Source: Polaribacter sp. KT25b
GTDB lineage: Bacteria > Bacteroidota > Bacteroidia > Flavobacteriales > Flavobacteriaceae
DNA: 64,000 nucleotides
Direction of reading: 5' to 3'
Assembly (NCBI RefSeq): GCF_900105145.1
Contig: NZ_LT629752.1
Coordinates: 1,894,001-1,958,000 of the forward strand
Shown piece after piece: positions 56,139 through 64,000 of this stretch; position 1 is the first letter of the stretch, and every line of letters begins with the position of its first letter. The notes below the pieces were generated by a model. The model searched no databases, was not told the origin of the DNA, and worked only from the letters and a program-made list of their open reading frames with translations. Position numbers and translations under genes: made by a program.

Positions 56139-57206
56139 ATGAAAAAACATAATTTTAGTGCAGGTCCTTGCATTTTACCTGAAGAAGTACTTAAAAAAGC
56201 ATCAGAAGCAATTATTAATTTTAATGATGATAATTTATCTTTAATAGAAATTTCTCACAGAAGTAAATCTTTTGTTGATGTAATGGAAAAAGCTCGATCT
56301 TTATCTTTAGAGTTGTTAGGTTTAGAGAATAAAGGTTATAAAGCCTTGTTTTTGCAAGGTGGTGCAAGTTTAGAATTTTTAATGGTTGCGTACAATTTAT
56401 TAAATAAAAAAGCTGCGTATTTAAACACAGGAACTTGGGCAAATAAAGCACAAAAAGAAGCTAAAGCTTTTGGAGAAACTGTAGAAGTAGCTTCGTCTAA
56501 AGACAAAAATTTCTCATACATTCCTAAAGGATATTCTATTCCTGAAGATGCAGATTATTTTCATTGTACAAGTAATAATACTGTTGCAGGAACACAAATA
56601 AAAGCATTTCCAGAAACAAATGTTTCTTTGGTTTGTGATATGAGTTCAGATATTTTTTCTCGTCAATTAGATTTCGAAAAATTTGATTTAATTTATGCTG
56701 GAGCTCAAAAAAACATGGGTCCTGCAGGTACTACTTTGGTAATTATTAAAGAAGAAATTTTAGGAAAAGTTGAAAGACACATTCCTTCTATGTTAGATTA
56801 TCAAATTCATATTAATAGTGATAGCATGTTTAATACACCTTCTGTTTTTGCGGTGTATGTTTCTATGTTAACTTTACAATGGCTAAAAGATTTAGGCGGA
56901 ATTCCTTTTATAGAAGAAGTAAACAACAAAAAAGCGGCACTTTTATACAACGAAATTGACAGAAATCCACTTTTTAAAGGAGTTGTAGAAAAAGAAGATA
57001 GAAGTAATATGAATGCTACTTTTGTTTTAACAGATGAAAATTTAAAAGAAACTTTTGATAAAATGTGGACTGATGCAGGAATTAGCGGTATAAATGGTCA
57101 CAGAAGTGTTGGCGGTTATAGAGCAAGCATGTACAATGCTTTGCCTTTATATAGTGTACAAGCTTTAGTTGATGTAATGCAAGAATTAGAAAGAACTCAA
57201 AAATAA
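56139..57206 (+). CDS. serC: 3-phosphoserine/phosphohydroxythreonine aminotransferase
   Basis: SerC converts 3-phosphohydroxypyruvate to phosphoserine in serine synthesis and also serves pyridoxal phosphate synthesis. The 355-residue class V aminotransferase has NFSAGPCILPEEVL at the N-terminus, LEISHRSK-like SLIEISHRSKSF, the PLP lysine in YAGAQKNMGPAG, and the C-terminal GHRSVGGYRASMYNAL. It is followed by serA, the previous step of the pathway. Confidence 0.96.
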   Translation: MKKHNFSAGPCILPEEVLKKASEAIINFNDDNLSLIEISHRSKSFVDVMEKARSLSLELLGLENKGYKALFLQGGASLEFLMVAYNLLNKKAAYLNTGTWANKAQKEAKAFGETVEVASSKDKNFSYIPKGYSIPEDADYFHCTSNNTVAGTQIKAFPETNVSLVCDMSSDIFSRQLDFEKFDLIYAGAQKNMGPAGTTLVIIKEEILGKVERHIPSMLDYQIHINSDSMFNTPSVFAVYVSMLTLQWLKDLGGIPFIEEVNNKKAALLYNEIDRNPLFKGVVEKEDRSNMNATFVLTDENLKETFDKMWTDAGISGINGHRSVGGYRASMYNALPLYSVQALVDVMQELERTQK

Positions 57207-57290
57207 AATACAAATCGTTATTAATAATAAAATAGAACATTTTAATATGATTGTGCTATATTATTTGAAATGACAGACTGAAAGATATAA

Positions 57291-58244
57291 ATGAAAATAT
57301 TAGCAAACGATGGAATTTCTAAAAGCGGAAAAGATGCTTTAGAAAAAGGAGGATTTGAAGTATTAACAGTAAAAGTTGCTCAAAATCAATTAGAAAATTA
57401 CATTAACGAACATAATATTGATGCAATTTTAGTAAGAAGTGCAACACAAGTTAGGCAAGAATTAATTGAAGCTTGCCCAAGTTTAAAATTGATTGGTCGT
57501 GGCGGAGTTGGCTTAGATAATATTGATGTTGAATATGCAGAAGATAATGGTTTATTTGTTATAAATACACCAGCTGCTTCTTCTAGTTCTGTTGCAGAAT
57601 TAGTATTTTCTCATTTATTTGGTATGGTTCGTTTTTTACATTCATCAAACAGAGAAATGCCTTTAGAAGGAGATTCTCGTTTTAAAGAATTAAAAAAAGC
57701 GTATTCTCAAGGAACTGAATTAAGAGGAAAAACATTAGGAATTATTGGTTTTGGTAAAATTGGCCAAGAAGTTGCTAAAATTGCAATTGGTATTGGTATG
57801 AACGTTTTAGCTACGGATGATGAAATTTTAAGCGCACCAATAATTTTAGAGTTTTTTAACGGACAAAAAACTACTTTTACAATTGATACTGTTGATAAAG
57901 AAGACGTTTTAAAAGAATCAGATTTTATTACTTTACATACTCCTGCACAAGAAGATTATATTATATCGGCATCAGAAATTAAAAAAATGAAAGATGGCGT
58001 AGGAATTATAAATACTGCAAGAGGTGGAATTTTACATGAAGTTGATTTAGTTTCTGCAATAGAAAACGGAAAAGTACAATATGCTGCATTAGATGTTTTT
58101 GAAACAGAACCTAATCCTGCAGTTCAATTATTAATGAATCCAGAAATTTCTTTAACTCCGCATATTGGTGCAGCTACTAAAGAAGCACAAGAAAGAATTG
58201 GTTTAGAATTAGCTAAACAAATAATAGAGTTGTTAGAAAATTAA
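57291..58244 (+). CDS. serA: D-3-phosphoglycerate dehydrogenase
   Basis: SerA oxidises 3-phosphoglycerate with NAD+, the first step of serine synthesis. The 317-residue protein has the dehydrogenase motifs RGGVGLDNIDVEYAE, the NAD-binding loop GKTLGIIGFGKIGQEVA, NTARGGILHE and the histidine motif TPHIGAATKEAQ. It lacks the C-terminal ACT domain, so it should not be feedback-inhibited by serine in the usual way. It lies 84 bases after serC. Confidence 0.95.
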   Translation: MKILANDGISKSGKDALEKGGFEVLTVKVAQNQLENYINEHNIDAILVRSATQVRQELIEACPSLKLIGRGGVGLDNIDVEYAEDNGLFVINTPAASSSSVAELVFSHLFGMVRFLHSSNREMPLEGDSRFKELKKAYSQGTELRGKTLGIIGFGKIGQEVAKIAIGIGMNVLATDDEILSAPIILEFFNGQKTTFTIDTVDKEDVLKESDFITLHTPAQEDYIISASEIKKMKDGVGIINTARGGILHEVDLVSAIENGKVQYAALDVFETEPNPAVQLLMNPEISLTPHIGAATKEAQERIGLELAKQIIELLEN

Positions 58245-58253
58245 ATAATTAAA

Positions 58254-58296
58254 AGTTCTCGATATAATTTTGATTAAATTTTTTGTATCGAGAACT
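58254..58296 (+). terminator. Hairpin after serA
   Basis: AGTTCTCGATA pairs perfectly with TATCGAGAACT over a 21-base loop. No strong T-run follows, so it may be a weak terminator or processing site between serA and yggS. Confidence 0.5.
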
Positions 58297-58328
58297 ATTA
58301 GAATTTTATCACCTTTAAAACTTATTAA

Positions 58329-58988
58329 ATGATAAAAGAAAACTTAATTAAAATAAAAGAATCAATTCCAGAAAATGTAACCTTAGTTGCAGTTTCTAAA
58401 ACCAAACCTATAGAAGATTTACAAGAAGCTTATAATGCTGGTCAGCGAATTTTTGGTGAGAATAAAATTCAGGAAATGGTTGATAAATATGATGCTTTAC
58501 CAAAAGACATAAAATGGCACATGATTGGTCATTTACAAAGTAATAAGGTAAAATATATGGCTCATTTTGTAGATTTAATTCACGGAGTTGATAAATTTAA
58601 AACATTAGTAGAAATTAACAAGCAAGCAAAAAAACATAACAGAGTTATTAATTGTTTGCTACAAGCTAAAATAGCCAAAGAAGATACTAAATTTGGTTTT
58701 TCTTTTGATGAAATAGAAACCGTTTTATCAACAGAAAAAATAGCTGAATTACAAAATATTAATGTGGTTGGTTTTATGGGAATGGCAACTTTTACTGAAG
58801 ATGAAGTGCAAGTATCCGAAGAATTTTTATCTCTTAAAAACTTTTTTGATAAACTAAAAGCTAAAAATAAATTCCTTAAGGTTTTATCAATGGGAATGAG
58901 TGGCGATTATCAACTTGCAATTAAAAATGGTAGTAATATGATTAGAGTTGGTAGCTCTATATTTGGTAATAGAAATTATAATCAGTAA
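58329..58988 (+). CDS. YggS/PLPBP-family pyridoxal-phosphate homeostasis protein
   Basis: The 219-residue single-domain PLP-binding protein regulates vitamin B6 balance. The PLP lysine is in LVAVSKTKP, and the motifs RIFGENKIQEMVDKYD, WHMIGHLQSNKVKYM and LSMGMSGDYQLAIKNGSNMI with RVGSSIFGNR are those of the family. It follows serA in the same direction. Confidence 0.95.
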   Translation: MIKENLIKIKESIPENVTLVAVSKTKPIEDLQEAYNAGQRIFGENKIQEMVDKYDALPKDIKWHMIGHLQSNKVKYMAHFVDLIHGVDKFKTLVEINKQAKKHNRVINCLLQAKIAKEDTKFGFSFDEIETVLSTEKIAELQNINVVGFMGMATFTEDEVQVSEEFLSLKNFFDKLKAKNKFLKVLSMGMSGDYQLAIKNGSNMIRVGSSIFGNRNYNQ

Positions 58989-59012
58989 ATTTATCAAAAA
59001 AAGAAAAAGAAA

Positions 59013-60092
59013 TTGTACGCTATTTTAGACATCGAAACTACTGGAGGAAAATTTAATGAAGAAGGCGTTACTGAAATTGCCATCTATAAATTTGATGGTC
59101 ATACAATTGTAGACCAATTTATATCGTTAGTAAACCCTGAAAAAGAAATTCAAGCATTTGTTGTAAAACTTACAGGTATTAACAACAAAATGTTGGTAAA
59201 TGCACCTAAATTTTACGAAGTTGCCAAGAGAATTATAGAAATTACAGAAGGTTGTATACTTGTTGCTCATAATACTTCTTTTGATTATAGAATTTTAAAA
59301 ACTGAATATGAAAGATTAGGTTTTGATTTTAAAAGAAATACATTGTGCACTGTAGAATTAAGTCAGCAACTTATTTTAGATCAACCATCTTATAGTTTAG
59401 GAAAACTAACAAGATCTCTAGGAATACCAATGACAGAAAGACATAGAGCTTCTGGAGATGCTTTGGCAACTGTGCAACTTTTTAAACTTCTACTAGAAAA
59501 AGATACAGAAAAAACAATTATTCAAGAATCTATAAAATACTTTGACAGAAGGCTAGAAAAAGAAAGATTACAAACTCTAATAGATACAATTCCAAATGTT
59601 GTAGGCGTTTTTTACATCCATGATTCTAAAGGAAAAGTTATTTATATTGGCAAAGGAAAAAATATAAAAGCAGAAATTAATAAATTGTTTTTAAAAATTA
59701 CTCGAAGAGCCGTAAAAATACAAGAAAGAGCAACTTCTGTTTCTTTTGATAAAACTGGTAATGAACTTTTTACGCGCCTTAAATATTATATAGAGCTAGA
59801 AAAATTAGCTCCAAAATTCAATTTTAAAAAGAAATTTAAAATGACTTTGAATAATTTTAATAATGATAATTTTGTTATTATTGATAAAGGTAGAGAAGTT
59901 GAAGAAAACGCAATTATATTAATTGAAAACAATATTGTTTATGGTTATGGATATACAAATTTAGCAATTCAAGAAAATGACTTAAGCATTTTAGAATCTG
60001 TATTAACTAAAATTGAGAATAAAGAAATTTCTAAAACTATTATAAAAAATTACTTAAATAAAAATTCCGTTCAAAAAATAGTTCGATTTTAA
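59013..60092 (+). CDS. DnaQ-like exonuclease fused to a GIY-YIG domain
   Basis: The 359-residue protein has an N-terminal DEDDh 3'-5' exonuclease domain (residues 1-165; AILDIETTGGKFNEEG, AHNTSFDYRIL, RHRASGDALATVQLF). A GIY-YIG nuclease-like domain follows at about 195-270 (NVVGVFYIHDSKGKVIYIGK), and a C-terminal part about 85 residues long. The same fusion of DnaQ and UvrC-type domains is widespread (Cho-like proteins). The start is TTG at 59013, directly at the conserved N-terminus. Its stop adjoins the ATG of the following gene. Confidence 0.92.
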   Translation: MYAILDIETTGGKFNEEGVTEIAIYKFDGHTIVDQFISLVNPEKEIQAFVVKLTGINNKMLVNAPKFYEVAKRIIEITEGCILVAHNTSFDYRILKTEYERLGFDFKRNTLCTVELSQQLILDQPSYSLGKLTRSLGIPMTERHRASGDALATVQLFKLLLEKDTEKTIIQESIKYFDRRLEKERLQTLIDTIPNVVGVFYIHDSKGKVIYIGKGKNIKAEINKLFLKITRRAVKIQERATSVSFDKTGNELFTRLKYYIELEKLAPKFNFKKKFKMTLNNFNNDNFVIIDKGREVEENAIILIENNIVYGYGYTNLAIQENDLSILESVLTKIENKEISKTIIKNYLNKNSVQKIVRF

Positions 60093-62048
60093 ATGATAAA
60101 AAAAATAATTTTTCCCCTTATACTACTCCTTTATACAATCAGTTTTTCGCAAAATAGTAAATCATCTAAAATGGGACAAACCACATTAGATGAATTAAAA
60201 ATGACTATTTACGACAAGGATTCTACAGCAACCGCAGTAGTTTTATACGAACATGCAAATATTTATATTGATGTAAATAATGATTATAACACAAGAACTG
60301 ACTTTTATTTTAGAATAAAAATTTTAGATAAAACTGCCTTTGATTTAGCAAATATTTCTATACACCTATTTAAAAAGAAAAGACTCTTAGATGTAAAAGC
60401 TAGAACTTATAATTTAACAGAAATTGGTACAATAGAAAAAATAGCACTATCAGAAGATAAAATTTATACAAAGGATGCATCAGAAAATTGGACCACAAAA
60501 AACTTTACCTTACCAAACATAAAAGTTGGTAGTGTTATAGAATATTCTTATAGTATAATTTCTCCTTATTTAGGTATTGATGACTGGCTTTTTCAGTCTG
60601 ATATTCCTAAAATAAAAAGCGAATTTGATGCCGCAATTCTTGGTAATTATAAATACAAAATTAGAATAACTGGATACCTAAAATTAGATAAAGATGATGT
60701 TTCTGTAAAGAAAAAATGTATTTACATACAAGGTTTAGGTGAAGGTGATTGTGCCATATATTCTTATGGAATAGATGATATTCCTGCATTTGAGGAAGAG
60801 GATTATATGTTAAGTAAAAAAAATTATTTATCACGTTTATCATTTGATTTAGAAACATATACAAGTTCTAGAGGTGTTATAGAAAATTATACAACAACAT
60901 GGAAAGAAGCTGATAAAAAGTTGAAAAAGATTTTCTTAAATAATCAAACATCAAAAAAAAGTTTTTTTAAGAAAAATATTCCCGAAGAAATTTTGAACAT
61001 AAAAGACGATTTAGAAAAAGCTAAAAGTATTTATACTTTTATTCAAAATCGTTTTACTTGGAACGAAGAATATTGGAATGATCAAGATGAAAAAATAAAA
61101 CAAGCTTTTAATGATAAATCTGGAAGTGCTGGTGAAATAAATTTATCGTTATACAATAGTTTAAAAGTTGCTAAAATTAATGCAAATTTAATTATATTAT
61201 CAACTAGAAATAATGGTATACCAACAACATTATTTCCTGTTATTTTCGATTTTAATTATGTAATTGTAAAAACAGTAATCAATGGTGTCGACTATTATTT
61301 AGATGCAACAAATAAGTATTTACCTTTTGGTCAAATTCCAGAAAGATGTTTAAATGGTAAGGCCAGACTTATAGATTATTCTGGCGAAAGTAATTGGGTT
61401 GAATTAAAACCTAAAATGAGTTCTTTAAAAAATATAACTGCTATTTTAAATTTAAATGAAGATGGTTTTTTAGATGGCGAATTAAAAATTAGAAGTCTTG
61501 GCTATGAAGCATCAAAAAAAAGAGAAAAAATAAACTTACTAACTGAAGACAGTTATTTAGAAGCATTTGAAGGCGACAATTCTGATGTAGAAGTTGAAGA
61601 TTATAAAGTTAATTTTAAAGATGAACTTGAAAAACCTTTACAAGAATTTTTTAAAATAAAGATGTTTTTAGATAATGAGTTGGCAAATAAAATAAGAATA
61701 AATCCATTCTTTTTTGATAGATTAAAACGAAATCCTTTTAAATTAAAAGAGAGAAACTACCCAGTTGACTTTGGGTATCCTAGAAAAAATAATTTTGCGT
61801 TAAGCATAACAATTCCAGATAATTACAAAATTACTAAAATTCCAGAATCAGTAGCTTTTTCGCTACCAAATAATGGAGGTTTATTTGTTTTAAGATCTAA
61901 AGTAGTAAAAAACAAAATAACATTATATGTTAGAATGAGTATCAACAAACAAATCTACTCTACAGATGAATATTTTGCACTAAAAGATTTTTTTAATCAA
62001 ATAATTAGTGCTGAAAAATCAGTAATTATTTTAGAGAAAAAGATTTAG
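60093..62048 (+). CDS. DUF3857/transglutaminase-like exported protein
   Basis: The 651-residue protein has a signal peptide (to about 20). A DUF3857 domain at about 50-220 includes NTRTDFYFRIKILDKTAFDL, TLPNIKVGSVIEYSYSIISP and DDWLFQSDIPKIKSEF. A transglutaminase-like region at about 300-410 includes AKSIYTFIQNRFTWNEEY and VDYYLDATNKYLPFGQI. The usual catalytic Cys is replaced: the segment reads GSAGEINLSLYNSLK, so enzyme activity is doubtful. It begins immediately after the preceding stop codon. Confidence 0.87.
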   Translation: MIKKIIFPLILLLYTISFSQNSKSSKMGQTTLDELKMTIYDKDSTATAVVLYEHANIYIDVNNDYNTRTDFYFRIKILDKTAFDLANISIHLFKKKRLLDVKARTYNLTEIGTIEKIALSEDKIYTKDASENWTTKNFTLPNIKVGSVIEYSYSIISPYLGIDDWLFQSDIPKIKSEFDAAILGNYKYKIRITGYLKLDKDDVSVKKKCIYIQGLGEGDCAIYSYGIDDIPAFEEEDYMLSKKNYLSRLSFDLETYTSSRGVIENYTTTWKEADKKLKKIFLNNQTSKKSFFKKNIPEEILNIKDDLEKAKSIYTFIQNRFTWNEEYWNDQDEKIKQAFNDKSGSAGEINLSLYNSLKVAKINANLIILSTRNNGIPTTLFPVIFDFNYVIVKTVINGVDYYLDATNKYLPFGQIPERCLNGKARLIDYSGESNWVELKPKMSSLKNITAILNLNEDGFLDGELKIRSLGYEASKKREKINLLTEDSYLEAFEGDNSDVEVEDYKVNFKDELEKPLQEFFKIKMFLDNELANKIRINPFFFDRLKRNPFKLKERNYPVDFGYPRKNNFALSITIPDNYKITKIPESVAFSLPNNGGLFVLRSKVVKNKITLYVRMSINKQIYSTDEYFALKDFFNQIISAEKSVIILEKKI

Positions 62049-62179
62049 TAACATATTTATGCTATTCTTATAAATATTGTATTTTTAAAAAAAGTAGCAC
62101 TAATAATTAAAATATTCTTTTCTTAAAAAGAAAATAACCTTAATAGATTTAATTGCATACATTAGCTGTTGATACAACT

Positions 62180-62710
62180 ATGAATCAAGAACAATTAATT
62201 TTACAGTTTCAGAAAAAGGATGTGAAAGCATACGAAAAACTTTACAATCTTTATTGTGATAGTATTTCTGGTGTTGTAAATAGTATTGTTAAAAATGATA
62301 ATGTTGCCCAAGAAATTACACAAGATGTTTTTATAAAAGCTTGGAATAAAGCAGATACTTACTCTGCCAAAAAAGGACGTTTTTTTACTTGGCTTTTAAA
62401 TATAGCACGTAATTCTGCGATAGATTATACCCGATCAAAAAAGTTTAAACAGTCTAAACAAAACCTTAATGCAGATTTTTTCGTAGATATATTAGAAACA
62501 AGTTCTTCTTTAGATAGTTTAACAAATACAATTGGTTTAACCGATTTTGTAAAAAAACTGGGCGATACTTGCAAAGCTGTAATTCAATTATTATACTTTA
62601 AAGGTTTTACACAAAAAGAAGCATCAGAAGAATTAGAAATACCTTTGGGTACTATAAAAACAAAAAATAGAACTTGCATTGGCGAATTACGCACAATGCT
62701 TGACACATAA
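62180..62710 (+). CDS. ECF-type RNA polymerase sigma factor
   Basis: The 176-residue sigma-70 family protein has region 2 at about 10-85 (AYEKLYNLYCDSISGVVNSI, AQEITQDVFIKAWNKA, FFTWLLNIARNSAIDYTR). Region 4 is at about 120-175 (AVIQLLYFKGFTQKEASEEL, PLGTIKTKNRTCIGELR). I prefer the ATG at 62180; a TTG at 62153 would add nine residues. The anti-sigma gene follows after three bases. Confidence 0.92.
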   Translation: MNQEQLILQFQKKDVKAYEKLYNLYCDSISGVVNSIVKNDNVAQEITQDVFIKAWNKADTYSAKKGRFFTWLLNIARNSAIDYTRSKKFKQSKQNLNADFFVDILETSSSLDSLTNTIGLTDFVKKLGDTCKAVIQLLYFKGFTQKEASEELEIPLGTIKTKNRTCIGELRTMLDT

Positions 62711-62713
62711 AAA

Positions 62714-63496
62714 ATGGATAGTAAAGAATACATAGCATCTGGAATTTTGGAACTTTATGTTGCAGGTTCACTTTCTGAAAAAGAAAACCAGGAAGTGTAT
62801 GAAGCTATGCAAAAATATCCTGAAGTTTTAGCAGAAGTAGAATCTATAGAAAATGCTATTGTACAATTAACTGCATTTGCCAAAAAAGATAGTACTTATT
62901 CATTTAATGATATTAAAAATCAATTAAAAGTTGATGAACATAAAGTAATACCGATTTCGAAACCAAAATCGAATTGGGGGTTATATACAGGTTGGGCAGC
63001 TGCTTTTATATTTGGTTCAACCTTAATTTTATCTGTATTACAAAATAACAAACTAAAAAATCAATTGGCTTCTGAAAAAGAATTGTTAGAAGCTCAAATA
63101 GATAGCGCATCTACTAATTTAGCTGCTGCAGAAAAATTAATTGAAATTTTTAGAGATAAAGACATTATTTCTGTGTCTTTAGCAGGGCAAACAGTTTCGC
63201 CAACTTCTTATGCTAAAGTATATTGGAACAAAAAAACAAACTCTATTTATTTAGATGCTAAAGGATTACCAGAACCTCCAAAAGGAAAAGTATATCAAGT
63301 TTGGTCTTTAACTTTAGATCCTTTATCGCCAACTAGTTTAGGAACTTTAGATTCTTTTACTGCTGACACTAATAAGATATTTACCATATATAATGCAAAT
63401 AAATCTGAAGCATTTGGTATTACATTAGAACCTACAGGAGGAAGCCTCTCTCCTACTTTAGAACAATTGTATACTTTAGGAGCAGTTTCTTCTTAA
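62714..63496 (+). CDS. Anti-sigma factor, RskA-like
   Basis: The 260-residue protein has a cytoplasmic N-terminal anti-sigma domain (SGILELYVAGSLSEKENQEV), one membrane segment at about 87-107 (GWAAAFIFGSTLILSVL), a coiled coil to about 145, and an extracytoplasmic RskA-type domain (KVYQVWSLTLDPLSPTSLGT, FGITLEPTGGS). It would hold the preceding sigma factor at the membrane. The pair lies next to a TonB receptor gene, which may be a target. Confidence 0.9.
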   Translation: MDSKEYIASGILELYVAGSLSEKENQEVYEAMQKYPEVLAEVESIENAIVQLTAFAKKDSTYSFNDIKNQLKVDEHKVIPISKPKSNWGLYTGWAAAFIFGSTLILSVLQNNKLKNQLASEKELLEAQIDSASTNLAAAEKLIEIFRDKDIISVSLAGQTVSPTSYAKVYWNKKTNSIYLDAKGLPEPPKGKVYQVWSLTLDPLSPTSLGTLDSFTADTNKIFTIYNANKSEAFGITLEPTGGSLSPTLEQLYTLGAVSS

Positions 63497-63695
63497 TTTT
63501 TAATTAGAGAATTTAATCTCCTTAGTTTAAACTTGCAGATCTATTTTTACGATATTAACATAAAAGATATTTATCAATACCAGAATAAATTATATAACAG
63601 AGATAAATATTTACACTTAAAGAGATCTTTTTCTTTGTCTACAACCATTCGAATAAATACATTTCAAACTTTTATGTCTAAATATTTATTACCTA

Positions 63696-63733
63696 AAAAA
63701 AATGCCTGCTATATTAAAATAACAGGCATTTAA
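63696..63733 (-). terminator. Terminator after the TonB receptor gene
   Basis: On the minus strand AAATGCCTG pairs with CAGGCATTT over a 14-base loop, followed by a run of T. Confidence 0.8.
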
Positions 63734-63765
63734 TCCAACTAAAAAAAAACTATTACTATTTTTCT

Positions 63766-64000
63766 TTAAAACTCATAACTTATAGTTGCTTTTGCAAAAA
63801 ATGGAGTTCCAGGTGTAAAATGAATTTCTTCTACAGAATCAGTTTCATTTTGCAATCTGCTTTCTGTTGCAAATTGAGTTTCATTCCAATCGACATCAAA
63901 TATATTTTCGAATGCAACACCTAAAGTTAGGTCTTTATTTATATTATAATTAATGTTTAAATCACTTACAAAATAACCTTCTGCAATTATAGAGTTGTCT
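63766..64000 (-). CDS. TonB-dependent receptor, C-terminal fragment (5' part outside window)
   Basis: The minus-strand frame is open from the window edge to a stop at 63766-63768. It shows the last 77 residues of an outer-membrane barrel: DLNINYNINKDLTLGVAFEN, IFDVDWNETQFATESRL, EIHFTPGTPFFAKATISYEF, with the terminal Phe needed for barrel insertion. This tail resembles receptors of unknown ligand in Flavobacteria. The ligand cannot be told from the fragment. Confidence 0.88.
   Translation of the reverse strand, partial: DNSIIAEGYFVSDLNINYNINKDLTLGVAFENIFDVDWNETQFATESRLQNETDSVEEIHFTPGTPFFAKATISYEF

Noticed and set aside
63533..63733. A 66-codon plus-strand ORF after the anti-sigma gene
   Set aside because: It has no ATG near its start, runs through the terminator at 63696-63733 and shows no protein-like pattern.

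Overview
The window looks like a chromosomal segment of a marine Flavobacteriaceae bacterium (Polaribacter/Tenacibaculum-like). The reasons are very AT-rich DNA, TonB-dependent receptors, type IX secretion (T9SS) C-terminal sorting domains, many lipoproteins with a short signal peptide followed by Cys, candidate promoters of the Bacteroidetes TAnnTTTG type, and no obvious Shine-Dalgarno sequences. No rRNA, tRNA, CRISPR array or prophage was recognised.

Layout. 1-10.9 kb is a cobalamin (B12) uptake and salvage region. A truncated-by-window btuB-like TonB receptor sits behind a cobalamin riboswitch on the minus strand. Next to it a cobalamin-binding-protein (BtuF-like) gene is destroyed by an internal deletion, a frameshift, a stop codon and an IS3-family insertion. 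Divergently follow cobU-cobT-cobS-cobC, a substrate-binding lipoprotein, a divergent adenosyltransferase-like gene, GMP reductase and a second, closely related lipoprotein. 10.9-14.7 kb holds two 7TM-LuxR sensor-regulator paralogues and a racemase ending in nine glutamines. 14.8-20.2 kb carries topoisomerase IV parC and parE separated by an ORF6N-domain gene. 20.4-22.4 kb has lysA and a fumarylacetoacetase-family enzyme. 22.4-26.7 kb has two secreted T9SS proteins (CotH kinase plus lamin-tail domain; triple lamin-tail). 26.9-41.9 kb is mostly housekeeping: GNAT, Tex, topB, acyl-CoA synthetase, sterol desaturase-family protein, aminopeptidase P, gcvT, an HxlR regulator with its divergent oxidoreductase, and a Cys-cluster protein.

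42-47.1 kb is the most unusual locus. It is a seven-gene minus-strand array of DUF134 regulator, 59-aa DUF5320-like peptide, NifX/NifB-type cofactor-binding protein, stand-alone GTP cyclohydrolase II (ribA), hot-dog thioesterase, dihydropterin-synthase-like metallo-beta-lactamase and a 690-aa PLP-dependent enzyme with an unrecognised N-terminal domain. Six of the genes are tightly packed or overlapping. A perfect palindrome abuts the candidate promoter, and a second palindrome precedes the PLP gene. The DUF134/DUF5320/NifX/MBL set is typical of anaerobes, so this looks like an imported module recombined with a GTP-using enzyme.

47.4-64 kb returns to envelope and housekeeping functions: lipoproteins, an EEP-family phosphatase/nuclease, transglutaminases, ychF, ferredoxin facing a LuxC-type acyl-CoA reductase with serC-serA-yggS, a DnaQ/GIY-YIG fusion, an ECF sigma/anti-sigma pair and the 3' end of another TonB receptor.
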